From: Nocardia gamkensis NBRC 108242
GTDB taxonomy: Bacteria; Actinomycetota; Actinomycetes; Mycobacteriales; Mycobacteriaceae
Direction: 5' to 3'
NCBI RefSeq assembly: GCF_001612985.1
Contig: NZ_BDBM01000003.1
Coordinates: 62,001-126,000 of the forward strand
DNA: 64,000 bases
The position numbers and the translations under genes are program-made. The notes under the pieces are model-generated. The model did no database searches. It saw only the letters and a list, made by a program, of their open reading frames with translations, and was not told where the DNA came from. Every line of letters begins with the position of its first letter. The first letter of the stretch is position 1. Below, in pieces: positions 34,713 to 44,012 of this stretch.

Positions 34713-35710
34713 CCGAGTCCGTCGACATCGAGACCGACGGCCGCACCGTCACGATCAGCAATCCGGGCAAGATCTATTTCACCAAGCGCGGTGAGACGAA
34801 ACTCGATCTGGTGCGCTACTACCAGGCGGTCGCCGAGCCGTTCCTGAATGTGGTCGGCGGCAGGCCGCTGCTGCTGGAGCGCTACCCGGACGGGGCATCG
34901 GGCAAATCCTGGTTCCAGAAGCGGGTGCCGAAATCCGCACCGGAATGGCTGCGCACGGTGGAGGTGACCACGCCGAACGGCACCACCAGCGACGCCCTCG
35001 TCGCCCACGATCTCGCCCATATCCTATGGGCGGTGAATCAGGGGTGCCTCGGATTCCACGTCTGGCCCAACCGCGCCGACAATCTGGAGATCGCCGACGA
35101 ACTGCGCATCGACCTCGATCCCTCGCCGGGCATCACCTTCGCCGACCTGCGCCGGGCCGCGATCCGCACCAGGGATCTGCTGGCCGAACTCGGCATCGAA
35201 TCCCGAGTCAAGACCTCCGGCTCACGCGGCTTGCATCTGTACTCCGCGCTGGAGCCGAAGTGGGACGGCTATCAGGTGCGCGCCGCCGCGGTGGCGCTGG
35301 CGCGCGAGTTGGAGCGCCGGTACCCCGAGGACATCACCGCGCAATGGTGGAAAGAAGAACGCGGCAACCGGGTGTTCATCGATTTCAATCAGAACGCTCC
35401 GCACAAAACGGTTTTCGGCGCGTGGTGCGTGCGGCCGAAGGTCGGCGCCCAGGTGTCCACGCCGATCAGCTGGTCCGATCTGGATTCGGTGGTGCCCGAC
35501 GACCTGACCATCGCGACCGTGCCCGCGCGCTACGCCGAATCCGGCGACCCGTGGGCCGACCGCGCGCCGCAGTCCATCGCCCCGCTGCTGGAGATGTCCG
35601 AACGGGACATGGCGGCCGGCCTCATGGACGCGCCGTGGCCACCGCAGTATCCGAAGATGCCCAACGAGCCGCCCCGGGTGCAGCCGAGCCGCGCGAAGAA
35701 GCCCGAATAG
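34709..35710 (+). CDS. LigD-type polymerase/primase domain protein (PolD)
   Basis: 333 residues. Archaeo-eukaryotic-primase polymerase domain: TISNPGKIYF near the N-terminus, catalytic DLDPSPG (Asp135 and Asp137), SGSRGLHLYSAL, and FIDFNQNAPHKTVFGAW. It matches stand-alone PolD1/PolD2 of mycobacteria, which fill gaps and incorporate ribonucleotides. It overlaps ligC by four bases. Confidence 0.92.
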   Translation: MTESVDIETDGRTVTISNPGKIYFTKRGETKLDLVRYYQAVAEPFLNVVGGRPLLLERYPDGASGKSWFQKRVPKSAPEWLRTVEVTTPNGTTSDALVAHDLAHILWAVNQGCLGFHVWPNRADNLEIADELRIDLDPSPGITFADLRRAAIRTRDLLAELGIESRVKTSGSRGLHLYSALEPKWDGYQVRAAAVALARELERRYPEDITAQWWKEERGNRVFIDFNQNAPHKTVFGAWCVRPKVGAQVSTPISWSDLDSVVPDDLTIATVPARYAESGDPWADRAPQSIAPLLEMSERDMAAGLMDAPWPPQYPKMPNEPPRVQPSRAKKPE

Positions 35711-35719
35711 CGTCGACGG

Positions 35720-36475
35720 CTACTCGGTCCACAGCACCCATGTGCCGCTGCGGCCGCTGACCTCGCACACCAAGGCCCGGCCGTCGGCGGTGCGCCCGGT
35801 CTTGGCGCCGGAGGCGTCGCACTTCGAACCCGCCTGCTGCACGGCGGTCGCCACCACGTGCGGGCCCGACCACTGGTTGCCACCGGCGGCGGTGAGACAG
35901 ATCAGCGTGCCGCCGGTGGTGGCGCTGCCGATCTTGCCGAGCTGGGCGTCGGTGCACGGCGCGCCCTTCGTGACCGATTCCTGGCTCTCCGGCGGCGTGG
36001 TCGTCACCGCGAGGCTGGGTGCGGCGGTCGTGGTGGTCACCACCGGACGCTCGACGGTGGTGGGGGTCGAGGCGACGGGCGCGGGCCCGAGCGAGGCCGT
36101 GCGGTTGGTCACGTCCGGCAGCCAATTGCTCGTCATCAGGATGAATCCCGCCACCGCGGTGATCTCGGCTACACCGAGCAGCAGCGCGAACATCGCCATG
36201 ACTCGGCCGCGGGGATGGCTGAAGGCGATGAAGCCGAACACGATGGCCACCGGGAACAACCCGAGCAGTGCCGCCACCAGGGCGATGATCGCGTACGGAT
36301 TGACGATCGGCGGGATCTCCACGCGCAGCCGTCCGGTCCGGCGGCGGCTCGGCGGCTCGGGCCGGCGCTCGTCCTCGTCGTCGGGCCAGCGGCCGTCGGG
36401 CTCCGGCTCCGCCCAGCGATCCTCCGGCTGCGCCTGCGGCCAGCGATCCGTTTCACGCCGTTCTGCCCGTGTCAT
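35720..36475 (-). CDS. Membrane protein with DUF4190-like helices and secreted C-terminus
   Basis: 251 residues from ATG 36475, with AGAGG upstream. Residues 1-58 are highly charged (RWPQAQPEDRWAEPEPDGRW). Two hydrophobic helices (about 64-88 and 92-118: NPYAIIALVAALLGLFPVAI) follow, then a Thr/Pro-rich linker and a C-terminal domain with four Cys (GAPCTDAQLGKIG, LICLTAAGG, SKCDASG, ALVCEVSG), which should be extracytoplasmic and disulfide-linked. Function unknown. Confidence 0.75.
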   Translation of the reverse strand: MTRAERRETDRWPQAQPEDRWAEPEPDGRWPDDEDERRPEPPSRRRTGRLRVEIPPIVNPYAIIALVAALLGLFPVAIVFGFIAFSHPRGRVMAMFALLLGVAEITAVAGFILMTSNWLPDVTNRTASLGPAPVASTPTTVERPVVTTTTAAPSLAVTTTPPESQESVTKGAPCTDAQLGKIGSATTGGTLICLTAAGGNQWSGPHVVATAVQQAGSKCDASGAKTGRTADGRALVCEVSGRSGTWVLWTE

Positions 36476-37005
36476 CAAGGTCCTCTCCACACCACCACAC
36501 CGCGCAGGAACCTCGGACTATCCGGACCCGCCCCGATATACCGACACAGAATAGGACGCGCACCGCGAAAAGTTGATCCGAAGTGTCCGACATTTGTGAT
36601 CGGGCCGTGATAACGAACTCGCGGCTTCGGTAACCGAGACGCATGCTGGTCCACAGGCGGCATGCGTGATTGCCACCCTTCCACGCAGTAATTGCGTCCG
36701 ATAAGGCGACGTCGAGCCGCCGGGCCCTCCCGCAGGCCTGCCCGGGTCCCGGAATTTGCTCGACGCCAATCTCGACGCCAATTAGGACCGGCCCCGCCTC
36801 GCGTTGTGCGTGCTCGCCGTGGCCACCCACCCGCCGACCGTCACCGGATACGGGTTCAACGGGCTGTGCGCCCGTCGACGTGGCGGTGACCGCCGCGCTG
36901 TGGATCGCGGCGCCGGGGCACTCCGTCGACCATCGCCGTCACGGTCGCGGGCCGAGTGGCCGCGACCGATTCGCCACAGCGGCGAGTGACGATCCGCGGC
37001 GCCGT
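36476..37005. other. Intergenic stretch, no gene recognised
   Basis: About 530 bp between two minus-strand genes. Several short frames exist on both strands, none with a good start and consistent composition. The right end precedes the membrane-protein gene's promoter. Possibly decayed sequence. Confidence 0.45.
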
Positions 37006-37668
37006 TCACTGCCTGCGGTCGACTTTGGGCAGCGATTCGGTGACCAAGGTCAGCAACATGTCGCACAGCAGGTCGTGCACCTGCTCGCGGGTGAGCGTGC
37101 CGCGCGTGATCCATTCCCGGCCCGCGACCTTCACCAGCCCGCCGTAGGCACGCACCATCGCGCGCAGTTGGGCATCGTGTGCCGAATGGGCGAGGCCGAC
37201 CATCAGCAGCAGGCGCTCGGCCGCCGCGTCGTCGGCCGCGTCCAGGATCTGCTGCACCTCGGGATCGTCTCCGACTCCCTCGTGGCTGGTCACCTTCACC
37301 CAGGTGCTGCCGTGCTCGGCGATGGTGTCCAGCAACCAGCGCACGCTGGCGTCGACCCGCTCGCGCCAGGAGCCGGTGGGCACGGCCATGTTGTCGAGCT
37401 TGGGCAGCGTCACCATCCGCCGGACCACCGCCAGGTAGAGATCGCGCTTGTTGCCGAAATAGTGGTTGATCAGACCGCGGGCCACACCGGCCCGCTGCGC
37501 CAGTTCGGCGGTGGAGACGGCCGCGTACGGGCGTTCGCCGAACATGTCGATCGCACAGGCGAGGATCTGCGCGCGCCGCTCGTCGGGCTCGAGCCTGCGG
37601 CGGCGCGGTAGCGCCGGATCGGCGCCACCGTCCGCGGTCGCGCTCGTGGTGTCAGAGAGACCGGGCAA
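37006..37668 (-). CDS. TetR-family transcriptional regulator
   Basis: 220 residues. The start is probably TTG 37668, since AAGGA lies five bases upstream and no other start precedes the HTH; it overlaps the acyl-CoA dehydrogenase gene by 17 bases. HTH: RRAQILACAIDMFGERPYAA to VARGLINHYFGNKRDLYLAV (about 30-80). The arrangement indicates an operon whose regulator follows the enzyme it controls. Confidence 0.88.
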   Translation of the reverse strand: MPGLSDTTSATADGGADPALPRRRRLEPDERRAQILACAIDMFGERPYAAVSTAELAQRAGVARGLINHYFGNKRDLYLAVVRRMVTLPKLDNMAVPTGSWRERVDASVRWLLDTIAEHGSTWVKVTSHEGVGDDPEVQQILDAADDAAAERLLLMVGLAHSAHDAQLRAMVRAYGGLVKVAGREWITRGTLTREQVHDLLCDMLLTLVTESLPKVDRRQ

Positions 37669-38797
37669 TGAGATCCTTCATCACCTCGTTGCTGCCCGCG
37701 AGGATGCGCAGGACGCGGGCACCGGTGTAGAGCTGGGAAATCGGATACTCCGTCATGTAGCCGTAGCCGCCGAACAGTTGCAGGCAGCGGTCCACCACGA
37801 TACCGAGCTGATCGGTCAGCCAGTACTTCGACATGGCAGCGCTGGGAATATCGAGTTCGCCGCGCAGGTGCTTGTCGAGGCAGTCGTCGAGAAAGGTGCG
37901 GGAGACCTTGGTGATGGTCGCGCACTCGGCGAGCTCGAATTTCGTGTTCTGCATGGCGAACAGCGGCTTGCCGAACGCTTCGCGGCCCTTGGTGTAGTCG
38001 ACGGTGAGCTGCACCGCCTTCTCCATCATGGCGACCGCGATGATGGCCGTGACCAATCGCTCCTGCGCGAGCATCTGCATCATCTGGTAGAAGCCCTGGC
38101 CCTCGGCCTCGCCGAGCAGGTTGGACGCGGGCACGCGCAGGCCGTCGAAGAACAGCTCGGCGGTGTCCTGGGCCTTGCCGCCGATCTTGTTCAGGATGCG
38201 TCCGCGCTTGAAGCCGGGGGTGTCGTCGCCGACTTCGGCGAAGATCAGCGAGACTCCGGCCGCACCCTTGGTGGGGTCGGTCTTGGCGGCGATGATGATG
38301 CCGTCGCAGAGCCAGCCGTTGGTGATGAAGATCTTGGAACCGGTGATGACGTACTCGTCGCCCTCCCGGACCGCGCGGGTCTTGATGTTCTGCAGGTCGG
38401 ATCCGGTGCCCGGTTCGGTCATGCCGATGGACAGCACGATCTCGCCGCTCGCGGCCTTGGGCAGCACGCGCCGCTTGAGTTCTTCGGAACCGAACTCGTA
38501 CAGGTACGGCGCGATGATCGAGCTGTGCACGGGGATGCCCATCGATCCGTCGCCCGCGCGCGCCTGCTCCTCGATGATGGCGGCCTCGTGCGCGAAGGTG
38601 CCCCCGCCACCGCCGTATTCCGCCGGAATGGCGGGGCACAGCAGACCGAGTTCACCGGCCCGGTTGTACAGGGCGCGATCGGGGTGCCCTTGGGCGACGA
38701 ATTTCTCCTCGTGGGGCACGACCTCCTTTTCGAAGAAGGTCCTCGCCAGGTCTCGTACCGCCTCGACCTCGTCGTCACTCCACGCCGCGCGTGCCAT
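37652..38797 (-). CDS. Acyl-CoA dehydrogenase
   Basis: 381 residues, full family length. FAD-binding landmarks: GMTEPGTGSDLQNIKTRA, ITGSKIFITNG, REAFGKPLFAMQ, and LFGGYGYMTEYPISQLYTGARV. The catalytic Glu is likely in AGSNEVMKDLIA close to the C-terminus, as in short- and medium-chain enzymes. It oxidises acyl-CoA thioesters at alpha-beta; chain length cannot be told. A TetR gene overlaps its 3' end. Confidence 0.92.
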   Translation of the reverse strand: MARAAWSDDEVEAVRDLARTFFEKEVVPHEEKFVAQGHPDRALYNRAGELGLLCPAIPAEYGGGGGTFAHEAAIIEEQARAGDGSMGIPVHSSIIAPYLYEFGSEELKRRVLPKAASGEIVLSIGMTEPGTGSDLQNIKTRAVREGDEYVITGSKIFITNGWLCDGIIIAAKTDPTKGAAGVSLIFAEVGDDTPGFKRGRILNKIGGKAQDTAELFFDGLRVPASNLLGEAEGQGFYQMMQMLAQERLVTAIIAVAMMEKAVQLTVDYTKGREAFGKPLFAMQNTKFELAECATITKVSRTFLDDCLDKHLRGELDIPSAAMSKYWLTDQLGIVVDRCLQLFGGYGYMTEYPISQLYTGARVLRILAGSNEVMKDLIARSL

Positions 38798-39148
38798 CGC
38801 TCGATCCTTCGCTCGCTCCGGTCCGGTCTCGTCACCGGTTACGCCCCAGATTCCCGGACTATTGGCGAGTTGTCAACAAGCGTCGAGCATCATCGCGACA
38901 GCGCTCCGCGGGCGGGCCGGACCTCCGTTGCCGCCAGAGGATTCGATGCCCGGTCGCGAGTCCGTGCGGTGGCCCTCCGGCTCGGGCGGCGAGGTCCCAT
39001 TCCCCCGTTGGTGAGCTGCGCCATAATCGGGCGTTTCACCTTTCCCTCGATGGGTCAATTCTTCGTACTGTCCGTATCGGAATCACTGACGTCGGGCACG
39101 ACGGCGACGTGCCATCGGATCGGTAGCCGGCAGCGAAGGGGTAACGAC
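38798..39148. other. Intergenic region between divergent genes
   Basis: About 350 bp. No coding frame with a good start was seen. It must contain the promoters for the acyl-CoA dehydrogenase and the alpha/beta hydrolase genes; no clear operator stands out. Confidence 0.45.
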
Positions 39149-40081
39149 ATGGCCGAACTGCTCGACATCACCGAAACGCCCCGCCCGGACCGCACCTGGA
39201 CGGTCGACCGGGACGGCGCCGATCTCGCGGTCTACGAGTGGGGTGATGCCGCCGCCGAGCCCTTGGTGCTGGTGCACGGCCTCACCGACACACACCGCGT
39301 GTGGTCGACGGTCGCGGCCCTGCTGGCCGACGGCTTCCGGGTGATCACCTACGACGTACGCGGTCACGGGCGTTCGGCCACGCCCGCGGCGGTGTCGGAG
39401 TATCGCCTCGACCTGCTGGCGGAGGACTTCTTCGCGGTGATCGACGCCGCCAGCCCGCGCAGGCCGGTGCACACCTGCGGCCACGGCTGGGGCGCCGTGC
39501 AGCTGTGGGAGGCGGTCTGCGACGAGCGGGCCAACACCCGCATCGCCTCGTTCACCGCGATCGCGGGACCGAACCTCGATCATCTGGGTCTGTGGCTGCG
39601 CGCGCTGGCGCCGCGCGCCGGACGCGAACTCGGCGACCTGGGCTGGTGGCTGCGCGGCGTGCGCTGGGCGCTGACGCCGGGCCCGATCGCCCGCAGGCTC
39701 TATCCGCCGCGGGTGCGCGGGCTGCTCGTGGGCCGGCTCGGCGGTCTCGCGCCGGTGCCCGCGCGCGTCGCGCCCACCTGGCGCACCGATCTCGTCGCCG
39801 GTGCCCGGATCGCCCAGGCCAATCTGCTGCACCACTTGGGCAAGCCGCGGGTGCGGCGGACGGCGGTCCCGGTCCAGCTGCTCGTCGACACCACCGATCC
39901 GTTCGTGCCCGCCGCCGTCTACGACGCCTCCACGCGCTGGGTCGACAAGCTGTGGCGCTGCGCCGTTCCGGCGAATCACTGGCTGCCGATCACCGAGCCA
40001 CTGCTGGTCGCCGAAGCGGTCGCCAACTTCGTCGACGACCTGCGCGCCGACCGGGCGGCCATCTCTCCACGCAGCAGCTGA
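39149..40081 (+). CDS. EphD-like alpha/beta hydrolase lacking the nucleophile
   Basis: 310 residues from ATG 39149, with GAAGGGG upstream. Alpha/beta hydrolase with the oxyanion motif LVHGLTDTHRVW and YDVRGHGRS, resembling the hydrolase half of mycobacterial EphD. The nucleophile elbow reads CGHGWGAVQLWEAV: Gly113 stands where epoxide hydrolases have Asp (GHDWG) and lipases have Ser. Acid and His regions (VDTTDPFVPAA, PANHWLPIT) persist. It may be non-catalytic, a binding protein, or may use another residue. No SDR domain is fused, but an SDR gene follows 108 bp downstream. Confidence 0.8.
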   Translation: MAELLDITETPRPDRTWTVDRDGADLAVYEWGDAAAEPLVLVHGLTDTHRVWSTVAALLADGFRVITYDVRGHGRSATPAAVSEYRLDLLAEDFFAVIDAASPRRPVHTCGHGWGAVQLWEAVCDERANTRIASFTAIAGPNLDHLGLWLRALAPRAGRELGDLGWWLRGVRWALTPGPIARRLYPPRVRGLLVGRLGGLAPVPARVAPTWRTDLVAGARIAQANLLHHLGKPRVRRTAVPVQLLVDTTDPFVPAAVYDASTRWVDKLWRCAVPANHWLPITEPLLVAEAVANFVDDLRADRAAISPRSS

Positions 40082-40189
40082 CCGACGCTTCGAGCGGGGC
40101 GTGGGCGACCGGGCGACCACCCGGCAGGCGGGGTTTGCGACAATGGGCCGGTCGTCTGCCCAGCTCGATGAAGGATGTCCCCCGCCCCG

Positions 40190-41620
40190 ATGGCCGAAAG
40201 CATGATCGATCCCGAGGAGCTCGCGACCTGTCTTCGGGTCCTGGAGCAGGCCGGAACGCTCGAAAAGGATCATCCGGACTCGGTGGCCGTGCAGCGGGCG
40301 GTCGGCCACATGTTCAAAAAACTCAAGCAGCGCCGCCGCACCGAAGCGCGCGCGGCGGTCTCGGCCGCCGACCGCGCGGTGGTCGCCGCCACCGCGACCG
40401 GATCCCCGAACCGGATCGATGACGAGACCGCGGGCATACCGATCAGCTCGGTCACCGACGGAGCCAGCGCGGGCACGCTGCTCCGCGCGCGCCCCTGCTA
40501 CATCTGCAAGCAGCGCTACACCCAGGTCGACGCCTTCTACCACCAGCTGTGCCCGGAGTGCGCGGCGAGAAGTCACACCAAACGAAACGCCCGCACCGAT
40601 CTGACGGGGCGACGGGCGCTGCTCACCGGCGGCCGCGCCAAGATCGGCATGTACATCGCGCTGCGCCTGCTGCGCGACGGCGCGCACACCACCATCACCA
40701 CCCGCTTCCCCAACGACGCCATCCGGCGTTTCGCGGCGATGGACGACAGCGCGGACTGGCTGCACCGGTTGCGCATCGTCGGCATCGATCTGCGCGATCC
40801 GGCTCAGGTGGTCGCCCTGGCCGACGACGTCGCCGCCCAGGGCCCGCTGGACATCCTGATCAACAACGCCGCGCAGACGGTGCGCCGCTCCCCCGGCGCC
40901 TACAGCGCCCTGGTCGACGCCGAATCCGGGCCGCTGCCCGCGGGCGCGCTGCCGGAGGTGGTGAGCTTCGGCAAGACCATGCAGGCCCACCCCACCGCGC
41001 TGACCGCGTCGCTCACCCCGGCGCTGACCGCCGCCGACGTCGCCGAGCTGGCACTGGTCGCGGGGTCGGCGACGCCGGAACGCATCGCGCGCGGCGTCGC
41101 GATCGACGCGGGTGGCCTGGTGCCCGACCTCGCGCACACCAACAGCTGGGTGCAGACCGTCGCGGAGGTGGATCCGACCGAACTGCTCGAAGTGCAGCTG
41201 TGCAATTCGGTCGCGCCGTTCATCCTGGTCTCCCGCCTGCGCCCGGCGATGGCCGCCGCCGAGGCCCGCCGGAAGTACGTCGTGAACGTCTCCGCGATGG
41301 AAGGGCAGTTCTCCCGCGCCTACAAGGGCCCGGGGCACCCGCACACCAACATGGCCAAAGCGGCGTTGAACATGTTGACCCGCACCAGCGCCCGCGAGAT
41401 GTTGGAGCAGGACGGCATTCTGATGACCGCGGTCGACACCGGCTGGATCACCGACGAGCGACCGCACTACACCAAGATCAGGCTCGCCGACGAAGGTTTC
41501 CACGCCCCGCTGGACCTGGTCGACGGCGCGGCGCGCGTCTACGACCCCATCGTGCAGGGTGAGAACGGCACCGATCTGTTCGGCTGCTTCCTCAAGGACT
41601 ATCAGCCCTCCCCCTGGTAG
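40190..41620 (+). CDS. SDR-family oxidoreductase with N-terminal zinc-ribbon-like segment
   Basis: 476 residues from ATG 40190 (GAAGGA about 14 bases upstream; ATG 40202 and 40175 are alternatives). Residues 1-100 are helical and charged, then CYICKQRYTQ and LCPECA form a two-CxxC cluster (about 108-130) that could bind zinc. The SDR core follows: ALLTGGRAKIGMYIA (TGxxxGxG variant), DILINNAAQT, VVNVSAMEG. Around the usual Tyr-x-x-x-Lys the sequence is HTNMAKAALNML, so Lys is kept but Tyr is replaced by Thr. Substrate unknown; possibly paired with the upstream EphD-like protein. Confidence 0.8.
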   Translation: MAESMIDPEELATCLRVLEQAGTLEKDHPDSVAVQRAVGHMFKKLKQRRRTEARAAVSAADRAVVAATATGSPNRIDDETAGIPISSVTDGASAGTLLRARPCYICKQRYTQVDAFYHQLCPECAARSHTKRNARTDLTGRRALLTGGRAKIGMYIALRLLRDGAHTTITTRFPNDAIRRFAAMDDSADWLHRLRIVGIDLRDPAQVVALADDVAAQGPLDILINNAAQTVRRSPGAYSALVDAESGPLPAGALPEVVSFGKTMQAHPTALTASLTPALTAADVAELALVAGSATPERIARGVAIDAGGLVPDLAHTNSWVQTVAEVDPTELLEVQLCNSVAPFILVSRLRPAMAAAEARRKYVVNVSAMEGQFSRAYKGPGHPHTNMAKAALNMLTRTSAREMLEQDGILMTAVDTGWITDERPHYTKIRLADEGFHAPLDLVDGAARVYDPIVQGENGTDLFGCFLKDYQPSPW

Positions 41621-41666
41621 CGGTCGATCCGGGATCCGTCACGCGGCGCAGGACTACCCTGGAGGC

Positions 41667-42053
41667 GTGCTCTACCGGCTGGCAGCCGACGCCACCGCCG
41701 TCACGCATTTCGCCTTCGTGGCCTACGTGGTGGTCGGCGGATTCGTCGCATGGCGCTTTCCGCGCACGATCTGGCTCCACCTGCTCGCGGTCTGCTGGGG
41801 GTTCGGCACGATCGTGATCGGTTTCGACTGCCCGCTCACGCATCTGGAGAATTGGGCGCGCGAGCACGCCGGCCGAGAGCGGCTACCGTCGAGCGGATTC
41901 ATCGACCACTACCTCACCGGTGTGATCTACCCCGAACACGCGCTCGGGTTGGTGCGCGCAGTGGCGGCCGCGCTGGTGGTGGCGTCCTGGATCGGTTATG
42001 TGTGGGCGCAGCGACGGCCCGCCCCGGCCGCCCGTGTCCACGCACCGCGCTGA
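41667..42053 (+). CDS. DUF2784 membrane protein
   Basis: 128 residues from GTG 41667. Three hydrophobic helices (about 12-30, 38-55 and 96-116), with the family marks THFAFVAYVVVGGF, WGFGTIVIGFDCPLTHLENW and GFIDHYLTGVIYPE. Function of DUF2784 is unknown. GGAGG lies only one base before the GTG, so the start is uncertain, but no other start leaves the first helix intact. Confidence 0.85.
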   Translation: MLYRLAADATAVTHFAFVAYVVVGGFVAWRFPRTIWLHLLAVCWGFGTIVIGFDCPLTHLENWAREHAGRERLPSSGFIDHYLTGVIYPEHALGLVRAVAAALVVASWIGYVWAQRRPAPAARVHAPR

Positions 42054-42062
42054 CGCCGGTGC

Positions 42063-42821
42063 TCAGGCGCCGAGGTGGCGCGCGACGAAGCCCGCCACCT
42101 CCGTGACGTGCTCGTCCAGGTAGAAATGGCCGCCGGGGAAGGTCACCCGGTCGAATCCTCCGCTGGTGTGCGCGCGCCATTCGTCGGCCTGCTCGGGTCG
42201 CATCGTCGGGTCCTCGGTGCCGACCAGTGCCGCGATATCGGCGCGCAGCGGCTCTCCCGGCTGATACCGGTAGGTCTCTACGGCGCGGTAGTCGGCGCGC
42301 ACGGCGGGCAGCACGAGTTCGGCGAGGCCCGGCTCGGCGCGCAGCAGCTCGAGCGGGGCGGGATCCGCGGCCAGCCGCACCAGGTCATCGATGAGTTCGT
42401 CGTCGGAGGCCAGGTGCAACCGCTGCGTCTCCTCGAAGGTGGGTGCCGGACGGCCGGATACGAACAGGGTGGCCACCGGCTGCCCGGCGCGCTCGAGCCT
42501 GCGCGCGGTCTCGAACGCCACGGTCGCGCCCATGCTGTGCCCGAACAACGACAGCCGCGCGATCCGGCCCCGCGCGAGCACCGCCTGGGCGATCCGGTCC
42601 GCCAGCGCGATCAGGTCGGTGATGGGGTCCTCACCCAATCGGTCCTGCCGTCCCGGATACTGCACCGCGAGCACCGCGACGCCCACTCCGAACCGTTGTG
42701 CGAGATCCCGGTATGCCGTGGCCGACCCTCCGCCGGGCGGGAAGCACAGCAGGTGTTGCCGCGCGACCGCCTCGGATCGCAGCGTCCGCAACCACTCCGA
42801 GTCGGTGCTGCCGCCTGCCAC
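42063..42821 (-). CDS. Type II thioesterase
   Basis: 252 residues from GTG 42821, with GGGAG eight bases upstream. Alpha/beta hydrolase of the GrsT/RifR type: LLCFPPGGGSATAYRDLA, VAVQYPGRQDRLGEDP-like LAVQYPGRQDRLG, nucleophile elbow FGHSMGATVAFE, and terminal FPGGHFYLDEH with the catalytic His. These enzymes clear misprimed acyl groups from NRPS and PKS carriers. No NRPS or PKS gene is in the window, so its assembly line lies elsewhere. Confidence 0.9.
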   Translation of the reverse strand: MAGGSTDSEWLRTLRSEAVARQHLLCFPPGGGSATAYRDLAQRFGVGVAVLAVQYPGRQDRLGEDPITDLIALADRIAQAVLARGRIARLSLFGHSMGATVAFETARRLERAGQPVATLFVSGRPAPTFEETQRLHLASDDELIDDLVRLAADPAPLELLRAEPGLAELVLPAVRADYRAVETYRYQPGEPLRADIAALVGTEDPTMRPEQADEWRAHTSGGFDRVTFPGGHFYLDEHVTEVAGFVARHLGA

Positions 42822-42948
42822 GTTCGGTCTCCCTTCGCCGTCGTCGTCCCACCGCGCGGCCGGACCAGACCACGGTAGTCGCCGCGGTCGAGTGCGGGAG
42901 CCTCCTGATGCAGCGGTTCCGAAGCCCGGGCGAGCGACCGAGACCCGG

Positions 42949-43929
42949 TCAAGGCGTGAAGGTCTGTAGATGATCCACGGTGACGAAGGCGCTCTGCGGA
43001 CTGGCCGCGGCCACCGCGGTCCGCAGGGCTTCCAGACCGCCCCAGTCGCGAGCGGGTTCGGTGAGCGGATGATCGAAGTCGTCCCAGTGGGTGGGCAGCA
43101 CATAGCGTGGGTTACCGGTCGCGCGCAGCAGGCGGCCGACGTAATCCTGGATCTTGCCGCCCCCGGCGGGCAGCAGCAGCACATCCGGGCGCAATCCCGC
43201 CACCTCCGACTCGATGTAGTTCGAGCCACCGAAGTCCAGCACACTCACCCCGCCGCCACTCACCTCGTAGGCGAGCGTGCCGCCTTCGACCAGATCACGA
43301 ATCACCTTCGGCTCCGGTAGCGATCCCGCGCCGAGACCGGGGCGGGTGCCCGCGAACGCCACCGTGGCGCGCGGTCCCGAAGCGGAGTGCAGCGAACGCA
43401 GCACCCGGATGGCGTACCCGTCGAAACGGAGGAACTCGCCGCCGGTGGCCAAGGCGAGCTGCGCCTCCGGGGCGCCGAGCGCGGCCATCAGGTTCAGGTG
43501 CGTCTCGGTGCCGAGCACCGTCGCTCCCGTCTTCTTCGCCAGGTACGGCACATCGGCGAGATGGTCGTAGTGGCCATGGGTGACCAGGATGTGATCGGCG
43601 CGCAGTTCGCCGCTGTCGACGTAGCGGTCGATCAGGGCGGTGTCCACGGTGAGCGGGGTCTGCGGGTCCGCGCCCTCGGCGCTGTAGGTTCCGGTATGAA
43701 ACCTGGTCAGCCAGGGGTCGATGAGCACGGTCTTGCCGCCCGGCACGCGGATCTCCCAGCTGTTGTTGCCCCACCAGCGCAGCGTCATCCCGCCGGACGA
43801 CTCCTCCGCCGAGACCGTGGTCGTCGCCGCGCTGTTATTGGAATCCGTTGTGCCGCAGGCGACTATGCCCGCAAGCGTGGCCGCTCCCACGGTCGCGCCG
43901 AAGAATTCACGCCGTCCGAAACCTCTCAT
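42949..43929 (-). CDS. Tat-exported metallo-beta-lactamase-fold lipoprotein
   Basis: 326 residues. N-terminus RGFGRREFFGATVGAAT is a Tat signal (RREFFG) ending in the lipobox LAGIVAC, so it is exported folded and lipid-anchored. The metal motif THGHYDHLAD (about 117-126) and LDFGGSNYIESE and PTHWDDFDHP mark an MBL-fold hydrolase of the UlaG/RomA type. It probably cleaves phosphoester or lactone substrates on the cell surface; the substrate is unknown. Confidence 0.86.
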   Translation of the reverse strand: MRGFGRREFFGATVGAATLAGIVACGTTDSNNSAATTTVSAEESSGGMTLRWWGNNSWEIRVPGGKTVLIDPWLTRFHTGTYSAEGADPQTPLTVDTALIDRYVDSGELRADHILVTHGHYDHLADVPYLAKKTGATVLGTETHLNLMAALGAPEAQLALATGGEFLRFDGYAIRVLRSLHSASGPRATVAFAGTRPGLGAGSLPEPKVIRDLVEGGTLAYEVSGGGVSVLDFGGSNYIESEVAGLRPDVLLLPAGGGKIQDYVGRLLRATGNPRYVLPTHWDDFDHPLTEPARDWGGLEALRTAVAAASPQSAFVTVDHLQTFTP

Positions 43930-44012
43930 GCGGGCACCACATCACATGCGCGGTAGCCCTGTCCAAGACCGCCGCACGCGCTCGGCGATATCGGAACGGA
44001 TATCGTCGCAGC

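Noticed and set aside
36476..37005. Short frames that might be a small gene before the membrane protein
   Set aside because: None combines a good start, ribosome site and steady composition.
39083..41503. 806-codon minus-strand frame
   Set aside because: Antisense to the alpha/beta hydrolase and SDR genes, Gly/Arg/His-rich, typical of GC-rich shadow frames.
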